A DNA stretch of 64,000 nucleotides, taken from assembly GCF_965228795.1 (NCBI RefSeq), contig NZ_OZ245839.1, positions 3,782,001-3,846,000 on the forward strand, given 5' to 3'. The notes under the pieces were generated by a model, which saw nothing but the letters and a program-made list of their open reading frames with translations, was not told the DNA's origin and did no database searches. The stretch is from Ekhidna sp965228795. Its GTDB lineage: Bacteria; Bacteroidota; Bacteroidia; Cytophagales; Cyclobacteriaceae. Below, in pieces: positions 7,493 through 16,690 of this stretch; position 1 is the first letter of the stretch; every line of letters starts with the position of its first letter. The translations under genes were made by a program, and so were the position numbers.

Positions 7493-9928
7493 CTATTTTT
7501 TCACAACTCTCCGAAATACTGTTCCTTCCGTAGTAACTATCTTCATTAGGTATGTTCCTGATTCAATGCTCAAAAGCTCTACCTTGACATCTTTTGCGCC
7601 ATCTATATCAAACGCTAATTTATTTAAAAGGCGACCGTCCATTGCTAACAATTGAATCTCTCGGATATTTTTATCTGAGCTTAAATAAATTGACGATGTG
7701 AACGGATTAGGATATGATTTAATGGATATAGTTTCTGTTTCTTCAAAACCTAGTGGTAGGTCTTGAACAATTAAATTATCAATAGCCCAACCCCATCCAT
7801 TTAATAACTGATCAGTGTGCAATCTAAATCTAAGTAATACTGTATCTCCTGCATCAAACCGATCCAGTAAATTCATCTTATGTTTTTTGTATAAGGTTGC
7901 ATCTCCCAGCGCTAGAGAACTTCCGTTATTATCTGCATCTGTACTGCTATTAAATTTGTTTTCCCATACACTAAACCTTCTGCTGTCATAACCATCCTCG
8001 ATTGGTGACCATGTAATACCTTCGTCTTTAGAACCTTCTACGATTACATAATCAAAAAACTCTTCTGAGCCGAAAGTAGATCCTGCTGTACCCGGCTCAA
8101 CCAAAACAACCTCATCGAACTGAATCTCGCCATCACCTTCTCGTATAACTATTGGTTTCAGCAGCGTTGTGATGAAGTCAGATTCAAAGTTTTCATCAGA
8201 TCCATTTGCATATGGATGATCTGAATGAAGGGCTTTAGAGTCAAAGCCTGATTCAAGTTCAATGCTGAAATCACCGCTTATAACTGTGATTTCAGAATCA
8301 AAATCCTCGATAAAGACTTCTTCTGCACTTGCAATTGAGTTTACTGAAACATTAAAATACTCAGACTCAGATGGTAGATATGCAAAATTCAACTGTGTAG
8401 ATGAATCTCTGGCTCCAATTCGATATTGAAAAGCTGTAATGTCCTGTAGTGAATCAGAAACTAATAAATAACTATACTGATTGATTGCATTATTATCCAT
8501 TGAAATACGTAACGTATCTCCCTCTTTCAGAATCAGGTCTATGAAAACAGAGTCAAGACCTAGATTATCTGATGCATTCACCTCAAATTCAACATCTTCA
8601 TTAGCAACAATACTGACTATTTCATTATGAATAAGTGTTGGCTTTATTGTGTCAATACCAATATAAAAGCTAAATGGAACGTCCTCGGACCTTAAAAACG
8701 TCTTTTTCTCAACCACATCCTCTACCTCAAAATAGTACCTAACACTGGTTCCATCTCTTATCGTATCTGTCTTGTAAGTGAAATTATTATTCGAATTATC
8801 GGTCATTAAAATTCTATTAAAACCTTCCTCATTGATATCAATATTTATAAAGACAGAATCAGCAACAATCGATGAGTCACTTACAACAGCTATTTCAAAA
8901 TCAACAGGTAAGTCAACATTTTCGGAATCAACAATTGGCTCATGATCAATTCTTGAGCTCAGCCATCCTAATTGAGCAAATAAACGTGTAGTAATCGGCC
9001 CAATATTATGATTTGCTTCAGCAGAACCAATTGATGGTGTCATCAATGAATTGAGTGTATTAGCATACCTACCCTCATCTAAATGAGAAATACTAGACCC
9101 TCCATCGAAGTTCGAGGGAGCATACAACTCTGCATTATTATTCCCATTCACATTTCTTATCAGATTACTCACAAAGAATAGATCACCACCAGTTAACTGA
9201 GTGGCTAGATCAGATGATGGATTATCGAAAATTTCAGAATCAATCAAGAGTTCTCCATCTCCATTCTCCATATAGAAATCAAATTCAAAAGGAAAATCTC
9301 CTAAGCCGATTGATCCTTCGTTATTCTCTACATCAGCAGTAGTAAAAAAACCAAGTCCATGACCTATTTCATGAAGGACCACAGATACCAGATCAAAGTT
9401 TCCTGAAGGCGGTTGAGCATTTGTCCCGAAATACCAATTTACATCTTTGTTGAATTGTGCTACTATTTCGAACTCATTCGCATCGTTTAACTCCTGGCCA
9501 GAAATCTTTTCGGCAAGGGCAATTGGATACCACGCGTTTACGTGCTGCGCTCCATTAAAATTTCTAAATACAGTAGTTGGGCCGGCCGAACCTAAAACTC
9601 CATCGTCTAATGAAACCCAATTGGCTTGGATTTTAATTGGGACATCAGAGATTATTAAATCTTCCCAAATATCAACTGCATATTGGAAGGCAGCCTCTGC
9701 TTGTGAAGAGAAACCAATGTATTCGACTTCTATTGTCGAATTTTGTTTTGCACTATTTCTTGCTTTATGATTTTGATAAGGGATAAAAACATTTTCATCT
9801 CTTTCATGATAATTACAAATTATAATTTCATGAATTTTATCTTTATCCAGCTTTATACTTTCTTGTCCCTTAAGCGAACTTGCTAAAAATATAAAAGACA
9901 ACCCGATGAAAAATGCTCTCCTTATCAT
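7493..9928 (-). CDS. Secreted zinc metalloprotease with T9SS sorting domain
   Basis: This is an extracellular protease of the metzincin type. From the ATG at 9926-9928 there is a signal peptide (MIRRAFFIGLSFIFLASSLKGQ), then a catalytic domain with HEIGHGLGFF (186-195) and a later SLMTPS that fits the Met-turn. The middle is beta-rich and Asp/Glu-rich. The C-terminal 75 or so residues form a type IX secretion (Por) sorting domain: YPNPF, then MDGRLLNK, SGTYLMKI and a terminal VVKK. An in-frame ATG 93 bp upstream would add 31 residues before the signal peptide and is unlikely. The chosen start overlaps the first 23 bp of the divergent lipoprotein gene. Substrate unknown. Confidence 0.88.
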   Translation of the reverse strand: MIRRAFFIGLSFIFLASSLKGQESIKLDKDKIHEIIICNYHERDENVFIPYQNHKARNSAKQNSTIEVEYIGFSSQAEAAFQYAVDIWEDLIISDVPIKIQANWVSLDDGVLGSAGPTTVFRNFNGAQHVNAWYPIALAEKISGQELNDANEFEIVAQFNKDVNWYFGTNAQPPSGNFDLVSVVLHEIGHGLGFFTTADVENNEGSIGLGDFPFEFDFYMENGDGELLIDSEIFDNPSSDLATQLTGGDLFFVSNLIRNVNGNNNAELYAPSNFDGGSSISHLDEGRYANTLNSLMTPSIGSAEANHNIGPITTRLFAQLGWLSSRIDHEPIVDSENVDLPVDFEIAVVSDSSIVADSVFINIDINEEGFNRILMTDNSNNNFTYKTDTIRDGTSVRYYFEVEDVVEKKTFLRSEDVPFSFYIGIDTIKPTLIHNEIVSIVANEDVEFEVNASDNLGLDSVFIDLILKEGDTLRISMDNNAINQYSYLLVSDSLQDITAFQYRIGARDSSTQLNFAYLPSESEYFNVSVNSIASAEEVFIEDFDSEITVISGDFSIELESGFDSKALHSDHPYANGSDENFESDFITTLLKPIVIREGDGEIQFDEVVLVEPGTAGSTFGSEEFFDYVIVEGSKDEGITWSPIEDGYDSRRFSVWENKFNSSTDADNNGSSLALGDATLYKKHKMNLLDRFDAGDTVLLRFRLHTDQLLNGWGWAIDNLIVQDLPLGFEETETISIKSYPNPFTSSIYLSSDKNIREIQLLAMDGRLLNKLAFDIDGAKDVKVELLSIESGTYLMKIVTTEGTVFRRVVKK

Positions 9929-10316
9929 AGTATTAGTGCTAACAAGTTGCAAAGTAAATAACCTTAAAGACTCAGCTAGTATGATTCTTAAAAAAAGCAC
10001 CTGTGTGCCGTCCTGCGGCACTTATTCAGTTGAGGTTAATAGTAATAACAAAGGTTCGATTTCCTATTCCATCGAGGGTGAGAACACTTCAATGTTTGAT
10101 AAAGAATTAACCAGAAAGGAAGTAGAACAACTTCTTTCCTTCGCAAGAAGCTATTCTAAGTCAGATAAGGAGAAACTAATGACCAAAGATTTTAATACTT
10201 ACTATATTTCCATAAGTGGCGAGAATGAGCTGGAGGATAGACTAGAAACTATCTATCCTCCAACACAGGAAATATTTAAATATTTAAATGAATTAATAAA
10301 GAAATATAAAACTTGA
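9906..10316 (+). CDS. Small lipoprotein, DUF6438-like
   Basis: A 136-residue putative lipoprotein with signal peptide and lipobox LTSC (Cys15). The mature part opens with a CVPSCGTYSVEV segment, which resembles the DUF6438 pattern (C..CP.Y.v.i....G...Y); that family has no known function. It is the only plus-strand gene between 6.2 and 28 kb. It is divergent from, and overlaps by 23 bp, the start of the metalloprotease gene, and converges on the M43 protease gene 9 bp after its stop. The lipobox supports the chosen start, since the next ATG would lose it. Confidence 0.72.
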   Translation: MKNALLIIVLVLTSCKVNNLKDSASMILKKSTCVPSCGTYSVEVNSNNKGSISYSIEGENTSMFDKELTRKEVEQLLSFARSYSKSDKEKLMTKDFNTYYISISGENELEDRLETIYPPTQEIFKYLNELIKKYKT

Positions 10317-10325
10317 ATTAAATAG

Positions 10326-12629
10326 CTATTTCTTTATAATTCTTCTTGTAATGGATCTTCCTTCATCCATGATTTTTACCAAATAGACTCCTTTAGGAAG
10401 ATAGGACAGGTCAATAAGCTTTTGGTTTTCATATCTTGTAATTGACCTACCAGAAACATCGAGCAGGTTCACTGAAAACCTGCTGATATTACTCGTTCCA
10501 AAGTTTATCGATATGTAATCCTCAGCAGGGTTTGGAGATAACGTGATATTAATTGATTTCTCAGCTGATAGAATCACAAATGGATCTGAAATAGATGAGC
10601 ACGGGCCTGAAATCAACTCAGCTTCATAAGTACCAGAGGAAGGATTTAATAAACTTGCTGAGGTCTCTCCATCAATCACCTCACCATCCAAATACCATAC
10701 AATAGTTTGCCCTACACCTGCGTTGATTTGAAGAAAATCCCCAATTTGTCTAATCTCTGGTTTATTAGGTCTCGTATCAATGAATGATACATTTACTACC
10801 TCATCCTTTACACTTCCATTCTCAATTTTCTTGATTAGAACTCTGTAATCTCCTGGTGCTAAATTTTCGAATGTGTTAGACGAGCGGTAGACCACATCTT
10901 CACTTTCAATAGCGTATTCAAACGTGCCTTCCCCGGAAGTATTTACAACTATTTGCCCGTCATTAGAATCATTGCACGTAGAAGGTGTTACAATTATCTC
11001 ATCGACTGTAAATGTCGGGTCAACACTTTGGATTTTGTAATCATCTATATATATGTTGTTACCAAAATCATTGACGGATTCGAATGCCAACTCAAAACGA
11101 TCTACATTATCAGGGACTTCAAATTGAACAATCTCGTTCTCCCATTGATCATCCTCTGGAACGAAATAATATCGGAGATCACCCGCAGTACTAAGCTCTT
11201 CCCCATACTTCTCCCATACGGTTACCCAATCTCCACATTGATCTCTGTAAACTAACCTCAAACCATCATTAGATGAACCATATTGAGCATTGGCATAACT
11301 AAACTCTACCTCATATATTTTATTGAGATCAGAATTGATTGTTGACAATAAAACCTGATCTTTTTGTCCCCTTGATCGATATCCATATAGCTCGATGAAT
11401 AGTGATTTGTTACCATCAAATGAAGCTCTACCAGTTGAAGTAAATGTAATGTCATTATCCGGATTTAGAATTTCTTCCACAAATTCTGAGTCCTCAAAGG
11501 AGCTTCGAATAATACCTTCTCTTAGTTCCACAAATTCATTTTCTACAACAATGTAATCTTCTAAAAGAAGTTCTTCTTGATTATTCTGATCATCAAAAAG
11601 TGTCAATTTAACATCAAATCTTCCGGCCTCATTATAAGTGACAGATACATTTTCATCCAAACTTGTTGAGGGTTCTCCCCCCTCAAACTCCCATTGAATG
11701 GATGAGTAATTATTTGATATGTTTTCAAATTGTACCTTTGAACCTGTGCATGCAAATCGATTAGAAAGGGTTAATTCCGGATTAAGGATATCACGAGAAA
11801 GATATGTTTTAAATGTCTGAAAGGCATTAATGACTCTATCATATTGTCCTGATGTGAATTGCTCACGACAGCTACTGATTGAGTAAGACATGATGTTTTT
11901 AGGAAATGGATCAAAAAAATCTCCATTTTCGTCTGCTTCGCCACCTGTGTAAGAACACAATCCATCAACATTCCCAGATAAATTAGGGTCAGCAGGAGTA
12001 TCACAAACGTCATCCCCAGCAACAGAACAATTTGATCCGTCTACCAGCTCATCTGTTGTTCCCGTATTCGTTTTCCCATGCGTATGATATAAGGCAAAAT
12101 AATGACCAACTTCATGTGGCAATGTAGAGGAGGCAGCACAACCATTTGCCATCATAATGTGATCTCGCCCTGAAGAAGGGAAGTAAGCGTATCCACACAA
12201 ATTAGATCCTCCGGAGGTGAGTGAGTTGAAAAAATAAATATTTATCGTACTGCTTATATTGTTGTTACCTGTAAGCTCTGCTTCTCTGGAAGAATCAAAA
12301 TCATAGAATCCTGAATTATCTATGTACTTAATCTCTTCGTTTATAAAAAAATTAAAATTAATTGGCTTATAGGCATCATTTAGAATCATTAACGCCTCAT
12401 TCAATTCCTGAACGGCTAAACCACCTGAGCCATCATCTTCCCTTAGAATATGAATTGTTAAAGGAATGTTGACTGTAGGATAAGTACTATTAGATCTTGC
12501 CTTAGATCCTGAGGCAAGTAATTCGGTCATTACTTTGATATCATGCTCAGTAGCTATTGTTCCACAGGTATGCTGAGCAAATGAGGTAATAGTTTTAAAA
12601 AAAACTATAAGAGCTAATACGTATTTCAT
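10326..12629 (-). CDS. Secreted M43-type (pappalysin-like) metalloprotease with PKD and T9SS domains
   Basis: Zinc endopeptidase related to cytophagalysin/ulilysin. After a signal peptide (ends FAQ, residue 19), the catalytic domain carries HEVGHYFALYH (172-182) and the Met-turn NIMSYS. Its Cys-rich loop CDTPADPNL...GLC is typical of M43 calcium-binding insertions. A PKD-like domain follows (about 285-365), then a jelly-roll or carbohydrate-binding-like segment and a SprB-type repeat (STCNDSNDGQIVV). The last 75 residues are a T9SS sorting domain (LSPNPAEDYISI, GVYLVKI, terminal RIIKK). The gene is 3 bp downstream of the secreted 227-residue protein and likely co-transcribed with it. Confidence 0.9.
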   Translation of the reverse strand: MKYVLALIVFFKTITSFAQHTCGTIATEHDIKVMTELLASGSKARSNSTYPTVNIPLTIHILREDDGSGGLAVQELNEALMILNDAYKPINFNFFINEEIKYIDNSGFYDFDSSREAELTGNNNISSTINIYFFNSLTSGGSNLCGYAYFPSSGRDHIMMANGCAASSTLPHEVGHYFALYHTHGKTNTGTTDELVDGSNCSVAGDDVCDTPADPNLSGNVDGLCSYTGGEADENGDFFDPFPKNIMSYSISSCREQFTSGQYDRVINAFQTFKTYLSRDILNPELTLSNRFACTGSKVQFENISNNYSSIQWEFEGGEPSTSLDENVSVTYNEAGRFDVKLTLFDDQNNQEELLLEDYIVVENEFVELREGIIRSSFEDSEFVEEILNPDNDITFTSTGRASFDGNKSLFIELYGYRSRGQKDQVLLSTINSDLNKIYEVEFSYANAQYGSSNDGLRLVYRDQCGDWVTVWEKYGEELSTAGDLRYYFVPEDDQWENEIVQFEVPDNVDRFELAFESVNDFGNNIYIDDYKIQSVDPTFTVDEIIVTPSTCNDSNDGQIVVNTSGEGTFEYAIESEDVVYRSSNTFENLAPGDYRVLIKKIENGSVKDEVVNVSFIDTRPNKPEIRQIGDFLQINAGVGQTIVWYLDGEVIDGETSASLLNPSSGTYEAELISGPCSSISDPFVILSAEKSINITLSPNPAEDYISINFGTSNISRFSVNLLDVSGRSITRYENQKLIDLSYLPKGVYLVKIMDEGRSITRRIIKK

Positions 12630-12632
12630 GAG

Positions 12633-13316
12633 TTATTCTTCAGATCTCAACTGTTCAGTAAACTTCACTAAATCAATAATGTTGGCATCCTCCTTGAATT
12701 TGACCTTATTCTTTTTTATGAACTTCTTGATTTTATCTTCATTAGAAGAAAACAACTCCAAATATTCATTGCGCTTATCAATTGGTACAATAGTCGCCTC
12801 TGGTGAAGAAGCAACAAAATAGATTTGTTTTTCTATAAATTCATCTTGTTTGGTGGTAGCGTTGTAACCATTAGCCTCAGGTGCTTTTCTTATTTCCTTC
12901 GCGATTTTCTTATAAAGTGAGACATCTCCATCGTAAAGCACTTGCAGAAATCCATGATATGGAATATGCTTGAATAGGTAGCTGTTACCTTCAGCATCAT
13001 TAAACTGAAACCAATTTATTTTTTCTCGCGCCAATGCACGCTCAATATTATCCTCAGACAGGAAGAACAATTGATCAGAGTATGCTTCGTATTTAATTTT
13101 CATGTTGGGATATGATGTACCAATTTTGGTCATTATTTCCCCGCTATACCATTCATCAAAATAGAATGGAGATCCTTTTATGTTACTGTTTTCTTCCTTC
13201 CAAAGCTGCCTGTTCATGAAATTTGGATCAATAACATCTCCTATTTGTTGAGCAGAAATAGGTAACGATATTAAAATAGTGATTAATAGAAGTGAGTTTA
13301 TTAATAGCTTTTTCAT
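12633..13316 (-). CDS. Secreted protein of unknown function
   Basis: A 227-residue protein with a clear signal peptide (MKKLLINSLLLITILISLPISAQ, cleavage after AQ). The mature domain is soluble, lysine- and glutamate-rich and shows no motif I recognise. The start at 13314-13316 is chosen because the longer in-frame start (13358) would put 14 residues in front of the signal peptide and lie inside the preceding terminator hairpin. It sits just upstream of the M43 protease with a 3-bp gap, so it may act with it (inhibitor, chaperone or accessory), but nothing in the sequence shows this. Confidence 0.75.
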   Translation of the reverse strand: MKKLLINSLLLITILISLPISAQQIGDVIDPNFMNRQLWKEENSNIKGSPFYFDEWYSGEIMTKIGTSYPNMKIKYEAYSDQLFFLSEDNIERALAREKINWFQFNDAEGNSYLFKHIPYHGFLQVLYDGDVSLYKKIAKEIRKAPEANGYNATTKQDEFIEKQIYFVASSPEATIVPIDKRNEYLELFSSNEDKIKKFIKKNKVKFKEDANIIDLVKFTEQLRSEE

Positions 13317-13333
13317 AATTAAAATTGATTGTA

Positions 13334-13368
13334 AATAAAAAACTCCCACATAAATCATGCGGGAGTTT
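13334..13368 (-). terminator. Terminator after lipoprotein B
   Basis: The arms AAACTCCC (13340-13347) and GGGAGTTT (13361-13368) form a hairpin. On the minus strand the 3' arm runs into TTTTTTATTTA. It ends the SusC-SusD-lipoprotein transcript and separates it from the secreted-protein/M43 genes. The stem resembles the hairpin behind the neighbouring paralog. Confidence 0.75.
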
Positions 13369-13385
13369 AATGAAATTGAAATTAT

Positions 13386-14258
13386 TTATTGCTTCGTGAG
13401 AACCACAGTGTATTCCCCAAAGTTACTTCCAGCAACATTTCCCATATTACCTACGATTGTAATCTGGTTGCCACTAGTGAAAGTAGCTTCAAAGATATCG
13501 TAAGCAGCTTGTTCTCCATTAACTGTGAATCCTAACAATAAAGGATTTTCATCAAAGCTCAATGTTTGAGGACAAGTATTGAATGTAACCGGAGTATCAT
13601 CAAGGAAGAAAGAAGTTCCTAACAATGCAGTAATACCTGCGGCATCAGATGCATCAGCAGCTAAGGATATCGGTCCAGTAAAACCGAAGGATAGTCCTGC
13701 GTTACCACCTGCTGTGAACTCTTCACTGATATCATAGTCTCCTGCCCAATCTCCTGCTAAATCAATAGGACAATCATCATCCTGAATAACTGCAGTTACG
13801 CTTGCATAAAATCCAGCATTAGATGCAGTCCCTACAGAATAGCTACTAACAGATGGATTAGTTAGTGTTATTGATACATTCTTGTCACCACTTGATGCAA
13901 GGTCATCAACACTTGTAATCACAATCGTATCAGAAGACACATTTGCATCAAAAGAAACTGATGTCTTGCTCAAAGTATATGTACCAGGAGCAGCATCACC
14001 AGCATCAAATAATGGAGTAGTGCTCGCATATGTAGCAGAAACTTCTAAATCCACCGTCAACGATTGGGAAAAATCAGAGGTCGTTCTAAAAACAACAATG
14101 CTAGTAGAAGAACCGTTTTCTCCTATTGTGGTTGTTGTATCTTGTAAGTACACAACATTTGCTAAGCTAGATGCCCCCACTAATTCATCTTCTTTACAAG
14201 AGGTAAATCCTATGCCAATCAATATGGCAAATAGGAATATTAATTTATTGATCTTCAT
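13386..14258 (-). CDS. Surface lipoprotein B of the SusCD locus (Calx-beta-like)
   Basis: A 290-residue lipoprotein (lipobox FTSC, Cys20, followed by KEDE, which resembles a surface-export signal of Bacteroidota lipoproteins). The N-terminal 165 residues form a beta-sandwich-like module rich in Ser, Thr and Val (VVYLQDTTTTIGENG, DTIVITSVDDLASSG) ending in a DDDCPI motif, much like a Calx-beta fold. The C-terminal part (about 166-290) differs from its paralog. The two lipoprotein genes are tandem duplicates of the N-terminal module with distinct C-termini, suggesting two different ligand-binding heads. It is last in the susC-susD-lipoprotein array. Confidence 0.8.
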   Translation of the reverse strand: MKINKLIFLFAILIGIGFTSCKEDELVGASSLANVVYLQDTTTTIGENGSSTSIVVFRTTSDFSQSLTVDLEVSATYASTTPLFDAGDAAPGTYTLSKTSVSFDANVSSDTIVITSVDDLASSGDKNVSITLTNPSVSSYSVGTASNAGFYASVTAVIQDDDCPIDLAGDWAGDYDISEEFTAGGNAGLSFGFTGPISLAADASDAAGITALLGTSFFLDDTPVTFNTCPQTLSFDENPLLLGFTVNGEQAAYDIFEATFTSGNQITIVGNMGNVAGSNFGEYTVVLTKQ

Positions 14259-14309
14259 GTCTCTTTAGTTTTATTATACATTTTATTTATCTGTTTAACA
14301 GATAAATTT

Positions 14310-14337
14310 AGCTCCCACATTTTCTGATGTGGGAGCT
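14310..14337 (-). terminator. Hairpin after lipoprotein A
   Basis: Eleven-base perfect arms AGCTCCCACAT (14310-14320) and ATGTGGGAGCT (14327-14337) with a 6-base loop. On the minus strand the tail is AAATTTATC, poor in T, so it may be an attenuator that reduces expression of lipoprotein B, or an mRNA stabiliser, rather than a full terminator. It shares CTCCCACAT with the hairpin at 13334-13368. Confidence 0.6.
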
Positions 14338-14356
14338 TATTATTTTAATATAAAAA

Positions 14357-15208
14357 CTATAAAGGAAACTCTGTCGTTCCGCTATCTCCGAATCCATTAG
14401 ACCAATCAATGATCATCTTAGAAGCGCAGGCATCAATCTCTCCAGTACCATCAAACTGATCACCACCATAAACAACGTCCGGCTGAGCCGTCATTGTCAC
14501 GGTAGTTCCATCAGCAGCTACAACAATGTTTCCAGGGTTGTCTGCAGAACCATAACAGTTTGCATATAGACCACCAGTCACATCAGACATGCTGTATGTG
14601 GTGCTACCATCAGGATTATCAGAGACTTTAGTGATAGTCACTACGTTTGTAACTCCATCACAACCTGCAGGGCTTGTATCAGTAGTTGTAACACTGAACT
14701 CTCCTACGATTGACGGAATCGGACAATCATTATCCACAATCTCCACAGTAGTAAATGCATGGAACGATGATTTCTCATCTGTACCTATTGTGTATCCACT
14801 AGCTTCACTCAGCGTAACAGTAACCAGTTTTGGACCGCTTGCATTCAAATCATCAACAGCTGTCACAATAATTGTGTCTTGTGACACATTTGAAGCAAAC
14901 TCTACTGTTGTTTTATTGATTGTATACGATCCTGTTGCGTCATCTCCAGCATTAGCAAATTCTGTAGTAGTAGCATAAACTGCACTAACAGAAACACTAA
15001 CAGAGAGAGAAGAACTGTAATCACTAGTAGTACGCGCGACAACTAATGCTGTTGAACCACCTGCTTCAGAAACTGAAGCAGATGTATCACTCAGATAAAC
15101 AACATTATTCAAACTACTTGGTCCCACCAATGCTTCATCCTTACATGACGTAAATACGAACACTGCAATGAAAGCAATAACTGGTAAGAGTTTATTTATA
15201 ATCTTCAT
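14357..15208 (-). CDS. Surface lipoprotein A of the SusCD locus (Calx-beta-like)
   Basis: A 283-residue lipoprotein with lipobox FTSC. Its N-terminal module is a close paralog of the next gene downstream: both have ALVG/ELVG, SSLxNVVYLxDT, TTSD(Y/F)S.SL, DTIxxT(A/S)VDDL and a closing DNDCPI/DDDCPI. The C-terminal domain (about 165-283) is different and contains a Cys pair region (PAGCDGV...YANCYGS...EIDACAS). It starts 12 bp after the susD stop and belongs to the same operon. In SusCD loci such lipoproteins usually bind the substrate at the surface; the ligand is unknown. Confidence 0.8.
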   Translation of the reverse strand: MKIINKLLPVIAFIAVFVFTSCKDEALVGPSSLNNVVYLSDTSASVSEAGGSTALVVARTTSDYSSSLSVSVSVSAVYATTTEFANAGDDATGSYTINKTTVEFASNVSQDTIIVTAVDDLNASGPKLVTVTLSEASGYTIGTDEKSSFHAFTTVEIVDNDCPIPSIVGEFSVTTTDTSPAGCDGVTNVVTITKVSDNPDGSTTYSMSDVTGGLYANCYGSADNPGNIVVAADGTTVTMTAQPDVVYGGDQFDGTGEIDACASKMIIDWSNGFGDSGTTEFPL

Positions 15209-15220
15209 ATCAGGTTCATC

Positions 15221-16672
15221 TTAGTATCCAGGATTTTGCTCTGTAATTGCAGGGTTTGCATCCAACTCAACCAACGGGATAGGTAACGTAAACCTAAAGT
15301 CAGTTGAAGCTAACGTACAAGCTCCATACACATCACACTCAGCAGAAGGCCTGCTGATTCCAACACTTGCTCTTGATCCAAGTCTTTTCAAATCTCTGTA
15401 TCTGTGACCCTCAAAAGCAAACTCTACTCTTCTTTCCTGAAGAACAAGCGCATACCCTGCTGTTTGGTTAGCTATTGTAGGTGTTGCTTGATCAGAACCA
15501 TATCTAGCATCTCTCAATTGATCAATGTAACCAGCAGCAGCAGCTAAATTATTATTTGCAACTGCAGCCTCAGCTCTTATCAATAGCATATCAGCAGCCC
15601 TGAAGATCTTTAGATCATTCAAAAGTGGCTGACCACCTGATCCCGGGTATTTACCAACAGGTAATACATCATAAGCAGGAGCAGCAGATTCATCGATGTA
15701 AACATCTCTTCTGATGTCTCCAGCAGGCATCAATGCAAACAAATCAGAGCTTGCTACAAAGTAAGGAGAACCGTCTACCGTTGGATTAACGAATGCATAG
15801 TTTGCACCAGCCCATCCACCAGCAAAAGCACTTCCAGTAGATCCTTGACCATCGTATGGATCACCTACAGAACGCTCTAACTTGAAAATAACTTCAGTAT
15901 TGTCAGCATCATCCCACATTGCTGTAAACTGAGCTTGATTAGCAAGGTTATAAGAACCTAATAATGAAGCAGCTGCAGCATCTGCAGTTGTGTAATCCTG
16001 TGTATACAGTGCTACACGAGCTCTTAGTGCTGTCACAAAGTCCTGACTTACTCTTGTAGGATCTGAAGTTACTTGAAGCAACTGAGCTGCTCGATCTAAG
16101 TCTGAAGTTACTTGTGCTAAAATTTCAGCACTAGTACTTCTTGACAACTGATCACTTACACCAGGTACAAAATTCACCAATAAAACAGAAGGTGAATTAG
16201 CATCCAAATAGTCCGGGGTAAAATAACTCCAAAGTTCGAAGTGTGCCCAAGCCCTTAATGCATGAGCTTCACCCAACACGTTATTATAGTCAGCTTCTTC
16301 ACCGGTTTCAGGTGTAATATTAGCTGCAGCTTCAATAATTCTATTCGCTGAATTCAAAGCCGCGTAATAATTAGTCCATAGTGCTACAGAAGCAGCAGAC
16401 TGAGGAGTAACTACCCATTGATATATACCAATGCCCTGTCCGCCGTTATCTGGACCGATTGCAATCTCATCTGTAAAATTAGATTCCCATTGGATAGAAG
16501 GTGTATAGTCAAAATTGTTATACGTACCTAAAATCCCTGACTCAAGATCGGAAACTGTCTCAAATGCTTGCTCAGCACCAAGTCGTCCGACCTGCTCTAT
16601 TTCTATCGCATCGTTACAGCTAAAAGTGACTGCCGCAATGCTCAATACCATGTATTTATATATTTTCTTCAT
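15221..16672 (-). CDS. SusD/RagB-family outer membrane lipoprotein
   Basis: Substrate-capturing lid of a SusCD importer. Lipobox FSC (Cys19) after a short signal peptide. SusD family features include the N-terminal LGAEQAFETVSDLESGILGTYN helix, the TPR-like helices around ALRAWAHFELWSYFTPDY, and the C-terminal ERRVEFAFEGHRYRDLKRLG signature (the R-x-EFAFEG-HRY-DL-R pattern). At 483 residues it is of the usual size. Encoded 18 bp downstream of its susC partner. Confidence 0.95.
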   Translation of the reverse strand: MKKIYKYMVLSIAAVTFSCNDAIEIEQVGRLGAEQAFETVSDLESGILGTYNNFDYTPSIQWESNFTDEIAIGPDNGGQGIGIYQWVVTPQSAASVALWTNYYAALNSANRIIEAAANITPETGEEADYNNVLGEAHALRAWAHFELWSYFTPDYLDANSPSVLLVNFVPGVSDQLSRSTSAEILAQVTSDLDRAAQLLQVTSDPTRVSQDFVTALRARVALYTQDYTTADAAAASLLGSYNLANQAQFTAMWDDADNTEVIFKLERSVGDPYDGQGSTGSAFAGGWAGANYAFVNPTVDGSPYFVASSDLFALMPAGDIRRDVYIDESAAPAYDVLPVGKYPGSGGQPLLNDLKIFRAADMLLIRAEAAVANNNLAAAAGYIDQLRDARYGSDQATPTIANQTAGYALVLQERRVEFAFEGHRYRDLKRLGSRASVGISRPSAECDVYGACTLASTDFRFTLPIPLVELDANPAITEQNPGY

Positions 16673-16690
16673 AATGTCAAATTGTTATGA

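Noticed and set aside
9929..10021. Longer N-terminus for the metalloprotease (ATG at 10021)
   Set aside because: It would place 31 residues ahead of a clear signal peptide and run deep into the divergent lipoprotein gene.
13882..14268. Long plus-strand frame opposite lipoprotein B (about 128 codons)
   Set aside because: It is the shadow of a Ser/Thr-rich lipoprotein with a clear signal peptide and lipobox on the minus strand; its own product has no signal or family pattern.
14589..14978. Long plus-strand frame opposite lipoprotein A (about 129 codons)
   Set aside because: Same reason; repeated Val/Thr/Ser codons of the lipoprotein keep the opposite strand open.
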